Shown here piece by piece: positions 25,520-34,773 of a stretch of DNA of 64,000 bases (position 1 is its first letter; each line of letters begins with the position of its first letter). Under the pieces are notes generated by a model. That model did no database searches. It had not been told where the DNA came from and worked only from the letters and a program-made list of their open reading frames with translations. Source of the DNA: Nitrospira sp. GTDB lineage: Bacteria; Nitrospirota; Nitrospiria; Nitrospirales; Nitrospiraceae. The translations under genes were made by a program, and so were the position numbers. Location of the stretch: the NCBI GenBank assembly GCA_022226955.1, contig CP092079.1, positions 1,395,053 through 1,459,052 of the forward strand. The letters run 5' to 3'.

Positions 25520-25645
25520 GCAGGAAGCTGAAAAAAATTGCCCGCGTCGTTCTCGCTTCGCTCAGATCCTCACCGTACCCCAGCGGGTACGCTTTCGGCC
25601 CTTCGCTCGCTGCGGCCTTGCTGACAATCTTTTTGAGCATCCTGC
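25520..25645 (-). repeat. Dispersed ~125-bp palindromic repeat, copy B
   Basis: In minus orientation it starts GCAGGATGCTCAAAAAG and ends TTTTTTCAGCTTCCTGC, with CAGCAAGGCCGCAGCGA and a GTACC..GGTAC core. It matches copies at 44347 and 58127. It lies 25 bases past the stop of purN. Confidence 0.8.
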
Positions 25646-25670
25646 AAACGTATTTTTCTTAGCGGCACTT

Positions 25671-26345
25671 TTACGACGGGCCGATGACGGCCTCCCCGAC
25701 CGGTTTCCCCTGCTCGACGAATACCCGGCGCCCCTCGACGCGCAAGCGGCCTTCGGCAAAGAGTTGCACGGCGCGGGGATAGAGCTTGTGCTCCTGCACC
25801 AAAATCCGCGCGGCCAATGCCTCGGGAGAATCGTCGTCCAGAATCGGCACGGCGGCTTGAAGAATGATCGGCCCTTCATCGACCCCTTCGGTGACAAAAT
25901 GGACGGTGCAGCCCGCGAGCTTGCAGCCCCACTCAATGGCTTTCTTCTGCACATCCAATCCTGGAAACGACGGCAGGAGCGACGGATGGATGTTCATCAT
26001 GCGATTGGCGTAGGCGTTGACCAAAACCGCCGTGACAATTTTCATGTACCCGGCAAGCAAGACCAATTCGACGTCATGCTGCTGCAAGATGGCCAAGAGC
26101 GCCCGGTCATAGGCTTCACGGCTGTCGGGCTGGCCGGCGAACGGCTTGGGATCGACGAACAGATCTTTCAGTCCGTGTTTCCTCGCCCGTTCAAGCGCCA
26201 CGGCGTCTTTTTTATTGCTGATGACGGCGGCGATCGTCGCATGGACCTGGCTGGCTTCGATGCCGTCGATGATAGCTTGGAGGTTGGACCCGCGTCCGGA
26301 CGCCAGGACGGCCACTCGCAGCGGAGTTGTTCGCTTAGCCGACAT
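25671..26345 (-). CDS. purN: Phosphoribosylglycinamide formyltransferase
   Basis: The 224-residue enzyme transfers formyl from 10-formyltetrahydrofolate to GAR in purine synthesis. The N-terminal phosphate loop is [14 protein letters not shown]. The catalytic Asn-His pair is in [14 protein letters not shown], and the conserved [13 protein letters not shown] with catalytic Asp follows. Length is typical. Its start overlaps the end of purM by 11 bases, so purM and purN are translationally coupled. Confidence 0.95.
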   Translation of the reverse strand: MSAKRTTPLRVAVLASGRGSNLQAIIDGIEASQVHATIAAVISNKKDAVALERARKHGLKDLFVDPKPFAGQPDSREAYDRALLAILQQHDVELVLLAGYMKIVTAVLVNAYANRMMNIHPSLLPSFPGLDVQKKAIEWGCKLAGCTVHFVTEGVDEGPIILQAAVPILDDDSPEALAARILVQEHKLYPRAVQLFAEGRLRVEGRRVFVEQGKPVGEAVIGPS

Positions 26346-27372
26346 ACTCTACCGATGGCTGGCCATCAGTGGCGGCCACGATTTCACCGATCACATAGCC
26401 TTGATCGCCCAGCGTCTTGGCCCGCGCAATGACCGCGTCGGCCTCGGCAGCAGATACCACGAGGATCAATCCAATTCCCATGTTGAAGACGCGATACATC
26501 TCATCACGCTCGACGGCACCCAGCCGGCCGATCAGCGAACAGATCGGTGGCACGGACCAGCGATCTCGATGAATCCTCGCCCGCACACCGGCAGGAAAGA
26601 CACGCGGCAGATTTTCCGTAATCCCGCCGCCAGTAATATGCGCGATGCCTTTGATGGGATGATGTTGAATGAGATCCAGGATCTGTTTGGCATAAATTCT
26701 GGTCGGCACCAGCAAGGCGTCGCCGACGGTCGTCGCGAGTTCCGGCACGCGGCTAGTCACAGTGAGCTGGGCCTGTTCGAGCAAGACCCGTCTGGCCAGG
26801 GAATAACCGTTACTGTGCAGCCCAGACGACGCCAGTCCAACGATGACATCCCCCGGCACAATCGACTTGCCATCGATAATCTTCGGCCGGTCCACCACGC
26901 CGACGGCAAACCCAGCGAGGTCGTACTCTCCGTTTCCATACATCGACGGCATCTCAGCCGTTTCGCCGCCGATGAGCGCGCAGCCGGCCTGGCGGCAACC
27001 TTCGGCAATGCCTTTGAGGACTTCCTGCGCTTTCGGAACAGATAGCTTGCCCGTGGCAAAGTAATCGAGAAAAAAGAGCGGCTCCGCGCCGCTGACCGCA
27101 ATATCGTTCACGCACATCGCCACAAGATCGATGCCGATCGTGTCGTGCCGGTCCATGAGAAAGGCTACGCGCAGCTTCGTGCCGACCCCGTCGGTGCCGG
27201 ACACCAGCACCGGGTCTTCATACTTCTTGGCCTGGAGGCGGAACAGCCCGCCGAATCCGCCAAGATCCGTGAGCACTTCCGGGCGAAACGTCGAACGGAC
27301 GAGCGGCTTAATGCGGTCGACAAACTCGTCGCCCGCATCGATATCCACACCTGAGTCGCGATAGGTCGTCAT
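26335..27372 (-). CDS. purM: Phosphoribosylformylglycinamidine cyclo-ligase
   Basis: Starting at [18 protein letters not shown] gives 345 residues, the normal size; the longer frame from 27498 reads through the promoter region. Characteristic blocks: [50 protein letters not shown] and [16 protein letters not shown]. It makes AIR from FGAM with ATP in purine synthesis. It is divergent from the DUF4197 gene. Confidence 0.95.
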   Translation of the reverse strand: MTTYRDSGVDIDAGDEFVDRIKPLVRSTFRPEVLTDLGGFGGLFRLQAKKYEDPVLVSGTDGVGTKLRVAFLMDRHDTIGIDLVAMCVNDIAVSGAEPLFFLDYFATGKLSVPKAQEVLKGIAEGCRQAGCALIGGETAEMPSMYGNGEYDLAGFAVGVVDRPKIIDGKSIVPGDVIVGLASSGLHSNGYSLARRVLLEQAQLTVTSRVPELATTVGDALLVPTRIYAKQILDLIQHHPIKGIAHITGGGITENLPRVFPAGVRARIHRDRWSVPPICSLIGRLGAVERDEMYRVFNMGIGLILVVSAAEADAVIARAKTLGDQGYVIGEIVAATDGQPSVEYVG

Positions 27373-27444
27373 AAGAGGGTCGCATCTTATACGGAGCGTC
27401 TCATGAGGGTCAACGCACGAGTTTCGGCGACGACTTTCCAGCGC

Positions 27445-27480
27445 TTGACAGAGACAGTCAACCGGCAACTCCACTATACT
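27445..27480 (+). promoter_or_regulatory. Possible sigma-70 promoter for the DUF4197 gene
   Basis: A TATACT at 27475-27480 is a good -10 box. The perfect TTGACA at 27445-27450 is 24 bases away, too far for the usual 17, so the true -35 box may be a weaker sequence in between. It lies 42 bases upstream of the GTG start. Confidence 0.3.
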
Positions 27481-27521
27481 ATGACGAGCGATTCCCACCG
27501 GTTACACAAAGGAGACTGACT

Positions 27522-28235
27522 GTGCGGCAACTGACTCCCTGGCTAGGCCTGTGCTTCTTGGCACTCACAGCCTGCGCCGAACTCAAGCAACCGCTTCAGC
27601 TCCTTGGACTTCCCGCGCCGGCGGGCCTCACGCAGGAACAAATCGCCGCCGGACTCAAAGAGGCCCTGCGCGTCGGAACCGAACATGCCACCGCCCTCAC
27701 GGGAAAACCGGACGGATTCTACCGGAATTCATCGATCAAGATTTCGATGCCGGAACAGTTGCAGGCGTTTGAGAAAGGCCTGCGCGTCTTCGGCTTCGGC
27801 CCGCAAGTCGATGAGTTTGTGCTGAGCATGAATCGCGCGGCGGAACGCGCGGCGCCGCAGGCCACGGATATTTTTGCGGGCGTCATCGCCCAGATGACGT
27901 TTACCGACGCGCAGCAGATTCTGTCTGGCTCCGACCAGGCCGCTACGGAATACTTCAAGGCCAAGACCTCGGCCCAGCTGACGGCCGCCTTCCGCCCGCA
28001 TGTCGAACGAGCCATGAACCAAGTCGGCGTCACTCGTCAGTATAAAGAGCTTGTGCAGCATTTTCGGTCGATCCCCTTTCCTAAAACCGAGATCGTAGAC
28101 CTCGATCAATATGTGGTGGGAAAAGGATTGGATGGGTTGTTTCTGATGCTCGGCCAGGAAGAACAGGCGATCAGGAAGAACCCCGCCGCTCGCGTGACCG
28201 ACCTGCTCAAGCAAGTGTTTGGAAAACCATCCTGA
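27522..28235 (+). CDS. DUF4197 lipoprotein
   Basis: The GTG start follows AAAGGAGA by 8 bases. The 237-residue product has a lipobox (LTAC, Cys18), and the rest matches DUF4197: LTQEQIAAGLKEAL, GFYRNSSIKISMPEQLQ, DEFVLSMNRAAERAAPQA and the TRQYKELV region. DUF4197 proteins are helical periplasmic or outer-membrane lipoproteins without known function. The gene stands alone, divergent from purM. Confidence 0.85.
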   Translation: MRQLTPWLGLCFLALTACAELKQPLQLLGLPAPAGLTQEQIAAGLKEALRVGTEHATALTGKPDGFYRNSSIKISMPEQLQAFEKGLRVFGFGPQVDEFVLSMNRAAERAAPQATDIFAGVIAQMTFTDAQQILSGSDQAATEYFKAKTSAQLTAAFRPHVERAMNQVGVTRQYKELVQHFRSIPFPKTEIVDLDQYVVGKGLDGLFLMLGQEEQAIRKNPAARVTDLLKQVFGKPS

Positions 28236-28277
28236 GATATTAGTCGGTCCCAGTCGGCAACATCGCCCTGACAGAAT

Positions 28278-28322
28278 GTATCCGAGGCGAGAACGCCGTT
28301 AGCAGGCTTTTTTAGCATCCGA
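28278..28322 (+). repeat. Partial copy (right half) of the dispersed palindromic repeat, copy D
   Basis: GAGAACGCCGTTAGCAGG followed by CTTTTTTAGCATCC matches the right half of copies at 44347 and 58127. The left half is absent or too diverged to see. It ends next to the stop of ntrX. Confidence 0.6.
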
Positions 28323-29717
28323 CTAAACTTCCGGACGCATCTCTACTTCCAACAACTTAATCTTGCGGTGAAGATGGCTGCGTTCGATCTGAAGATCTTC
28401 GGCCGTCCGCGAAATATTCCAGTGATGCTCGCGCAACTTCCGACCGATATAGTCTTTCTCAAATGCATTCCTGGCGTCGCGCAGCGACTCGTAGGATTTC
28501 GTGAGTAACGGGCTGTTCCCCTGGGCACTGGCTGCCGCGCCCTGGCTGCTTCCCCGCCCCTGCAGCGACAGCCCCGCCTGCGGCGCATCGATCACCGCCC
28601 CCGGCACCATGATCATCAGCCGTTCGATGAGATTGCGCAATTCGCGAATGTTGCCAGGCCATTCGTACTGCTGAAACACCGTCATGGCTTCAGGCGTCAC
28701 CTCCTTGATGCGCAGGCCCTGCTCCTCGGCATGAATCTTCATAAAATGCCGGACCAGCGCGGCAATATCCTCGCGACGTTCCCGCAACGGCGGCACAATG
28801 ATCGGCACGACATTCAGCCGGTAATACAAGTCCTCGCGAAACGTGCCCTTGGCGATTTCTTTTTCCAGATCCTTATTCGACGCCGCCAACACTCGCACAT
28901 CCACTTTCATCAACTTGCCGCCGCCGACTCTGGTGAACTGCTGCTCTTGGAGCGCCCGCAACACCTTGGCTTGCGTGGCCAAACTCATATCGGCAATCTC
29001 ATCCAGAAACAGCGTGCCGCCGTCGGCCTGCTCGAACTGCCCCCGCTTCATGGAGGTGGCGCCGGTAAACGACCCCTTCTCATGCCCAAACAATTCGCTT
29101 TCGATCAATGTCTCGGGAATGGCCGCACAGTTGACCGCCACAAACGGATGCTCCGCCCTGGCGCTGTGGGTATGAATCGCACGGGCGACTAATTCTTTCC
29201 CCGTCCCGTTTTCGCCGCCGATTAAGACCCGGCTGTTGGTCGGGCCAGCGGTCTCGATCAATTGCCGCAACTGCTGCATGACCGGCGACTGGCCGACCAG
29301 CTCAAACTTTTTTAGCACTTTCGTCTTGAGCGTCCGGTTTTCCTGCTCTAAGCGGTATTGATCCAATGCATGTTTGACTCGAAGCGTGACGTTCTCCAGC
29401 GACAGCGGCTTTTCAATATAGTCGTAGGCGCCCAGCTTGATCGCCCTGACCGCCGTCTCGATGGAGCCATGCCCCGACATCATGATCACTTGCGCCGTCG
29501 GCACAAATCCTTTCACCCGCTTCAGAGTCTCCAATCCGTCCAATTCTGGCATCCAAATGTCCAGCATCATGAGATCGGGCGGATCGGTCGTATACAGCTT
29601 CAGCGCTTCGGCCCCGCTGCTCGCCACGGTGACGTCATAACCTTCGTCCTCAAGAATGCTGCGCAAGGACGTTAAGATGGCGGTTTCGTCGTCGACGACT
29701 AAGATCGATGCAGACAT
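28323..29717 (-). CDS. ntrX: NtrX-type sigma-54 response regulator
   Basis: The 464-residue protein has a receiver domain (Asp53), an AAA+ domain with Walker A GGENGTGKE (Gly-Glu-Asn variant), a GSFTGA contact loop and Walker B GGTLFLDEIAD, and a C-terminal Fis helix (WNISRTAEDLQIERSHLHRKI). It is paired with the upstream NtrY-like kinase by a 54-base gap. In other bacteria NtrYX controls nitrogen metabolism, redox or envelope genes; the target here is unknown. Confidence 0.85.
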   Translation of the reverse strand: MSASILVVDDETAILTSLRSILEDEGYDVTVASSGAEALKLYTTDPPDLMMLDIWMPELDGLETLKRVKGFVPTAQVIMMSGHGSIETAVRAIKLGAYDYIEKPLSLENVTLRVKHALDQYRLEQENRTLKTKVLKKFELVGQSPVMQQLRQLIETAGPTNSRVLIGGENGTGKELVARAIHTHSARAEHPFVAVNCAAIPETLIESELFGHEKGSFTGATSMKRGQFEQADGGTLFLDEIADMSLATQAKVLRALQEQQFTRVGGGKLMKVDVRVLAASNKDLEKEIAKGTFREDLYYRLNVVPIIVPPLRERREDIAALVRHFMKIHAEEQGLRIKEVTPEAMTVFQQYEWPGNIRELRNLIERLMIMVPGAVIDAPQAGLSLQGRGSSQGAAASAQGNSPLLTKSYESLRDARNAFEKDYIGRKLREHHWNISRTAEDLQIERSHLHRKIKLLEVEMRPEV

Positions 29718-29771
29718 GCGTCCCCCGTAATCCGTGAGTCTCGTTTCAATCCGGCGTTCATCCTTCGCGCC

Positions 29772-32111
29772 CTACACCGGCAAATCGAACGTGAACAGCG
29801 CGCCTTTCGGCTGATTATTGCCAGCCTGAATCTGGCCGTCATGATCCGTAATGATCCGGCGGACAATGGCCAGCCCCAGCCCCGTTCCGGTCTTCTTCCT
29901 CGTGAAGTATGGCACAAACAGCTTCTCTTGATCTTCGGGCGTAATTCCTACGCCTTCGTCGGCCACGCTCACGACCGCTCGTTTGCGCTTCGTGTCGTAC
30001 TTCGTGCGGACCCAAACCCGCCCCGCATGATTCATCGCTTGAATGGCATTGTCGAACAAATTCACACAGACCCGCTTCAATTGCTCACGGTCAAAGTTGA
30101 GCATCGGAAGGTCCTCGTCCAGCTCAACGTTGAATTCGATGTCCTTGTGCGCCGGGCGATAGAGCGTGAGCACCTCCTCGATCACATCGTGCAACGATTG
30201 CCGGGCCATCTGCGGAGCCGGCAGGCGGGCGAACTTCGAGAACTCGTCCACCATATGCTTCAAGCTGCCCACTTCCGTCACAATCACATTAGTAGCCTCG
30301 TCGAAGATCTTGTCGAAATCCGGCGACTTCTCGAAAAACTTCTTGCGCAACCGCTGGGCCGAGAGCTGAATCGGCGTGAGCGGGTTTTTGATCTCGTGCG
30401 CCACCCGGCGGGCGACTTCCTGCCAGGCCGCGACTTTCTGCGCCTTGATCAATTCCGTCAGGTCGTCGAAAATCAGCACGAACCCCAAATCCTTATTGGC
30501 CTCATCTCGCATGCGCGAGCCATTGAGGCGAATCCGCACCGGCTTCCCCTGCACATCCACCTGGCCTTCCAACGACCAGTCGTCCCGGCTATCGGCCTGC
30601 ATCCGGTCGTAGACGGCCTGAAACAGGTCGAGGTCGAATTCCTTGAAGACCTCATTGGCCGGACGATCGCGAATCCGATCGGCCTCGAGCCCGAGAATCC
30701 GCTCTCCCGAAGGATTGAAGGTTGTGACGATCCCATTCCGGTCAATCGAGAGCAAGCCGGCGGCAATCGTCTCCACCACGGTTTCGATGTATGCCCGGCG
30801 GCGGTCCAGTTCGACGTTCGTTTGCCGCAGCGAGCGGTTGGCATCTTCCAGCTTGAACTTGCTGCCTTGCAAGTCACCCGTCATCCGGTTGAACGACTCG
30901 ATCAGCGTCCCGATTTCGTCCGTTGCCTTGGCCTCGATCTTCACCGACAGATCCCCTTGCGCCACCGCCTCGGTGGCTTCGGCCAGGCGCTGAATCGGCA
31001 CCGTAATACTGCGCGCGACATAAAACCCAAACCAGGTGGCGCTGAAGAGAATCATCACCGTCACAACCGCCACAAAAAGGTAGGCGCCGGCCTTGATCGG
31101 ATTCTTCATCGCCTTGATCTGCTTATACTCTTCGTATTGCCGCCCGATGCCTTCCATCTTCGTGAGCAACGATTCCGGCACATAGGCCTCGACAACGACG
31201 ACTCCGGCCAGTTCGCCGAGATTATTCCCAGCTGCGACCGGCACCCCGGCCCGCACTAGCCGACCAGTCTGCGCCTCCTGCACCGAAGTGAACTCCTGCT
31301 TCCCGTTGATGACTTGCAGCACCAGCTGACTGACTGGAAGATCCAGCACTCCGGCGGGAATGTCCGCATCGAGCGCTTTGGTCAGCGTCTCCATCTTCGA
31401 TGAAAACACCTCGATGCCCGCCACGCCATACTCCATCCGCTTGCGCGCCATCGCCGCGATCAATAAGTCGCGCTGCTCGGATATCAGCATGTCCTCGCGA
31501 AACAGTTCCTGCCCAATGGCGCGCGCGCTATTGACCGCGAGCGCGATATGCCCGGCATGCTGCATGCGCGCCACTTCGTACGAATCCTTCATCACCCGGT
31601 CGATCTGATCGCTGAACCAGACATCGACCGCTTTGGTGACTAATCCACTCGCCACGATCGCCAGCAAAATCGTCGGGATCAGCGAAAAGCCGATGAAGGC
31701 CGCGATGAGTTTCGTGCGAAATCCCGACCCCATCAGCCGGTGCCGCCGCTCAAAATAGGCTTTGATCAGGTTGCGCGAGAGCAGCAACGTCAGCACGACG
31801 AAGCCGATCAAATCGAGATTCAGAAGGAGCAGGACAAAGGCATAACTCGTTGTCGGCAGAAACGAATCGGCTTCCCCCCCGCCGGGAACCGCCATTTGTG
31901 AATAGTAGAAGGTCAGCGCCAGACTGGGAATGAGTAAAATGAGGACGATCCAGACCGGACGGAGATGGGGCGCTTTGCGCTCAGGCTCGCTGGAACGGGG
32001 CGGCTTGCCGGAGTCGGCAGCCCCGGATGGCTCTGCGCTAGACAGGCGTCGCTCTATTCTGCCAGGCCCGGCAGTGGACGGCACATGTAGTGGCTGTTCA
32101 GAATCCGGCAT
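29772..32111 (-). CDS. ntrY: NtrY-type membrane histidine kinase
   Basis: At 779 residues it has a disordered Pro/Ser-rich N-terminus (1-45), three or four membrane helices (about 50-160) and a large periplasmic sensor. Another helix (about 345-370), a HAMP domain (about 370-425) and a PAS domain (about 445-555) follow. The kinase has His572 in RRVAHEIKNPLTP and ATPase boxes FDNAIQAM, DEGVGITPED and GTGLGLAIV. The layout is that of NtrY. It and ntrX form a complete two-component pair. Confidence 0.88.
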   Translation of the reverse strand: MPDSEQPLHVPSTAGPGRIERRLSSAEPSGAADSGKPPRSSEPERKAPHLRPVWIVLILLIPSLALTFYYSQMAVPGGGEADSFLPTTSYAFVLLLLNLDLIGFVVLTLLLSRNLIKAYFERRHRLMGSGFRTKLIAAFIGFSLIPTILLAIVASGLVTKAVDVWFSDQIDRVMKDSYEVARMQHAGHIALAVNSARAIGQELFREDMLISEQRDLLIAAMARKRMEYGVAGIEVFSSKMETLTKALDADIPAGVLDLPVSQLVLQVINGKQEFTSVQEAQTGRLVRAGVPVAAGNNLGELAGVVVVEAYVPESLLTKMEGIGRQYEEYKQIKAMKNPIKAGAYLFVAVVTVMILFSATWFGFYVARSITVPIQRLAEATEAVAQGDLSVKIEAKATDEIGTLIESFNRMTGDLQGSKFKLEDANRSLRQTNVELDRRRAYIETVVETIAAGLLSIDRNGIVTTFNPSGERILGLEADRIRDRPANEVFKEFDLDLFQAVYDRMQADSRDDWSLEGQVDVQGKPVRIRLNGSRMRDEANKDLGFVLIFDDLTELIKAQKVAAWQEVARRVAHEIKNPLTPIQLSAQRLRKKFFEKSPDFDKIFDEATNVIVTEVGSLKHMVDEFSKFARLPAPQMARQSLHDVIEEVLTLYRPAHKDIEFNVELDEDLPMLNFDREQLKRVCVNLFDNAIQAMNHAGRVWVRTKYDTKRKRAVVSVADEGVGITPEDQEKLFVPYFTRKKTGTGLGLAIVRRIITDHDGQIQAGNNQPKGALFTFDLPV

Positions 32112-32239
32112 GCTGGTCGCCTTAGCTCAGAGGCCTGTTCACACAAACACCTGAGCCCACTATAACGAAATGCGCGGACCGTCTCAAAAGTTCCGACATG
32201 AGCGGATCCACCGACAACGGGTGAGCGCGCCCCTCGAAT

Positions 32240-32626
32240 CTATTTGCCGGACGAGAGGGATACGTATTTCATGCGAAGCGCGTAGAGCATGTCCCGTAAG
32301 ACCGTCTGCTCTTCCGAGGTGAGATTCCCTTTGGTTTTCTCTTCGAGCACGGAGAGTAAATCGATAATTTCTTTAGCTTGCGGAAGATTGACGGGAATAG
32401 CCTGTTGCTGTGGGTCCAGGGTCTCCCCCATCAGCATCAGCGACGACGAACCCAGCGAAATGACAAAAGAAGAGAACGTCACAGGGAAGGCAGGCGCCTG
32501 CTGCGCCGCATCCGGCTCCGACAGCGCCGGCTTGTGCGAATCGCTTGGATCGGCAGCTTTCGCGGCGGCCTCGCTGCCCCCGCCACGCCGGTCTCGAACG
32601 ACAAATCCTTCTTCCTGCTCCGCCAT
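32240..32626 (-). CDS. DUF1844 family protein
   Basis: The 128-residue protein has a charged, low-complexity N-terminus (1-45). The DUF1844 core begins with FSSFVISLGSSSLMLMGE and continues with NLPQAKEIIDLLSVLEEKTKGNLTSEE, a helical pattern shared by that family. A GAGGA site precedes the ATG. The function is unknown. It lies between ntrY and mazG and is divergent from mazG. Confidence 0.85.
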   Translation of the reverse strand: MAEQEEGFVVRDRRGGGSEAAAKAADPSDSHKPALSEPDAAQQAPAFPVTFSSFVISLGSSSLMLMGETLDPQQQAIPVNLPQAKEIIDLLSVLEEKTKGNLTSEEQTVLRDMLYALRMKYVSLSSGK

Positions 32627-32767
32627 AATTCCTCGCTCAATAACGCTGAATCAACAATGAATCCGTGCGCGGTACCCTACCACAGGCTCCCGGAGCTCGC
32701 AAGCCGCAGACAACCGTTGAAGCCGTTGTTCCTGTCAGTATAGAGTGGGCCCTCAACAGAGGACGGT

Positions 32768-33649
32768 ATGTCTGAACGTTTTTCACAATTGATCGATCTT
32801 ATGGCGGCACTTCGGGCCCCGAACGGATGCCCATGGGATCGGAAGCAAACGCACGAATCGCTGAAGCCCTATCTGCTGGAAGAGGCCTACGAAGTCCTGG
32901 AGACGATCGACCACCAAGACATGACCAAGCTCAAGGAAGAGCTCGGCGATGTCCTGCTTCAAGTCGTGTTTCACAGTCAGATTGCCGCCGAAGCCGGCAC
33001 CTTCACGATCGACGATGTCGTCGATCAACTCGCCGCGAAACTCGTGCGGCGGCACCCGCATGTGTTCGGCGGCCAGGACGCGGCGGCGAAGAAGCCAGCC
33101 AATGGCGAACAAGTCCTAAGCCAGTGGGAAGAGATCAAGCGGGCCGAACGCCAGGCGGCCGGCGGTGCGCAGTCCGCCTTAGACGGCGTCCCCAAAGCGC
33201 TCCCCGCGTTGCTCCGCGCCTATCAAGTGCAAGCCCGCGCGTCGCGGGTAGGGTTCGACTGGTCGCACGATGCCACGGGGCTGGCCGACGTCTTCAACAA
33301 GATTGCGGAGGAAACTGGCGAGCTGCAAGCCGCCCTCGCGGCAGAGGCCTCATCCCCATCCGCCGCACGCCATGACGACGTCGTGGGCGAGCTCGGCGAT
33401 CTTCTCTTTTCTCTCGTCAACCTGGCCCGGTTTCTCAAGGTCAATCCCGAAGACGCGCTGCGGCTGTCCACCAACCGGTTTGCAGACCGGTTCATTCTCG
33501 TGGAAGCCCAGGCGGCCGAACAACAACGTTCGCTCTCTGGCATGACCGCGGCCGAATTGGACGGACTCTGGGAGCAGGCCAAGCAGCGGCTTCGCGAAGC
33601 CGCGATACAGCCGGACTCACTGATCGAGACAAAGGATCTTCCTTCATGA
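32768..33649 (+). CDS. mazG: Nucleoside triphosphate pyrophosphohydrolase
   Basis: The 293-residue protein has two MazG units. Magnesium-binding ExxE motifs are in LLEEAYEVLE and LKEELGDVLLQVVFHSQIA in the first unit, and in AEETGELQAAL and VGELGDLLFSLVN in the second. Full-length MazG of this type hydrolyses NTPs and dNTPs to monophosphates, with roles in damaged-nucleotide clearance and alarmone control. A 4-base overlap (ATGA) couples it to the following gene. Confidence 0.93.
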   Translation: MSERFSQLIDLMAALRAPNGCPWDRKQTHESLKPYLLEEAYEVLETIDHQDMTKLKEELGDVLLQVVFHSQIAAEAGTFTIDDVVDQLAAKLVRRHPHVFGGQDAAAKKPANGEQVLSQWEEIKRAERQAAGGAQSALDGVPKALPALLRAYQVQARASRVGFDWSHDATGLADVFNKIAEETGELQAALAAEASSPSAARHDDVVGELGDLLFSLVNLARFLKVNPEDALRLSTNRFADRFILVEAQAAEQQRSLSGMTAAELDGLWEQAKQRLREAAIQPDSLIETKDLPS

Positions 33650-34263
33650 GCGATGAACAAAGCCCCTACCGAGAAGGCCAACGCGCCGGCGCCCACCCGC
33701 TCGTAGTGGTCTTCGCCATCTTGCTAGGGCTCTGGCTGTTTGTGGCCTTAATCGTGCCTAGCTCGCGCAACAAACAAGCAACCGGGACGGAAGGGCCTAC
33801 CGTATCGGTCGTGGAAGATCCCGAAGCGACACCGGTCATTTACAAAGTCCAGGCCAGCATCCCAGACATCAACCTCGTCGCGCTTGTGGTCCCGCCGGAA
33901 GCCACCGACAGCCAAGTGGCCGGGCTCTTACGGCAGCTGAAGAACGAACGACTGGCCGGCACGCTGAGCGATCATATTCCGGCGACGACACCGGGGCACC
34001 AGCTCGGCGATCATGCGATCGCCGACATCTATGTATTTTCCGACAAGCAATATGCCGTACCGGAAGCGCTCAAGACGTTGGCGCTCGGCGCCCATGCACC
34101 CGGCACACTCATCCCGCGAGCGATTCCATTTGAGGTGACGATGGAAGAAGTGCGCGGCCACTACCGGATCGACCTCAGCGATACCGGCGCGCCGGATAAA
34201 GGCTCACTGGGTTACACGGACGATTCTGGCGTCCACTCCAAGCGGTATCGATCCATTTTCTAA
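33646..34263 (+). CDS. Membrane-anchored protein, unknown
   Basis: The 205-residue protein has a short cytoplasmic tail, one membrane helix (about 18-40, HPLVVVFAILLGLWLFVALIV) and a periplasmic mixed alpha/beta domain. Residues 64-120 (VIYKVQASIPDINLVALVVP, QVAGLLRQLKNER) and 125-165 suggest a small folded domain, but no family was recognised. Its start overlaps the mazG stop, so it is translated from the same mRNA. A link to nucleotide clearance is not evident. Confidence 0.7.
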   Translation: MSDEQSPYREGQRAGAHPLVVVFAILLGLWLFVALIVPSSRNKQATGTEGPTVSVVEDPEATPVIYKVQASIPDINLVALVVPPEATDSQVAGLLRQLKNERLAGTLSDHIPATTPGHQLGDHAIADIYVFSDKQYAVPEALKTLALGAHAPGTLIPRAIPFEVTMEEVRGHYRIDLSDTGAPDKGSLGYTDDSGVHSKRYRSIF

Positions 34264-34297
34264 ACATCTGTGTGCATAGAGGGCGGGGAGCACGCCG

Positions 34298-34705
34298 CTA
34301 TAACCCGACCCGTTTCCTGATTTCTTCCCGCACCGCGGCCTTCTCCTGCTCGAACAACCCTTCAATTTTTTGAAACAGATGGCTCAGCGGGCCGACGAAT
34401 GGCGCGAGCATGACGTCACGCCGCTCCACCATCATCCCTTCCGCATCGGCCACCTTCACTTTCCAGTCGGCGATGGTGCGAGACAGCACTTTCCCGATCA
34501 CCAGTTGCTGTCCAGGAGACCCAGTCACTGGCCCAAGCAACCGCTCCCGCAGCACATCGAGCTCATCGGGAATCGACACCTTGACCCGAATCCCATGCGG
34601 GGTCGCCCAATTCGCACGCTGCACCGAATAATCGTACGAGAATACCGGCTCGCGTGGCTCGCGAAACGGCCCGCTTACATCAAAAATGGTCAGCTTGTTT
34701 TTCAT
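34298..34705 (-). CDS. Conserved-looking cytoplasmic protein, unknown
   Basis: The 135-residue product lacks a signal or membrane helix. It has a beta-rich first half (YSVQRANWATPHGIRVKVSIP) and an amphipathic C-terminal helix (PLSHLFQKIEGLFEQEKAAVREEIRKRV). AAGG lies 6 bases upstream of the ATG. I do not recognise a family. It is next to, and co-oriented with, the haem genes, but the gap of about 70 bases and a different theme give no clear link. Confidence 0.6.
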   Translation of the reverse strand: MKNKLTIFDVSGPFREPREPVFSYDYSVQRANWATPHGIRVKVSIPDELDVLRERLLGPVTGSPGQQLVIGKVLSRTIADWKVKVADAEGMMVERRDVMLAPFVGPLSHLFQKIEGLFEQEKAAVREEIRKRVGL

Positions 34706-34773
34706 ATGCCTTATCCTATTACAACAGTGTGAGTCATGCGCGTCCGATGCAATGCCCTTACTTATCCACGCCC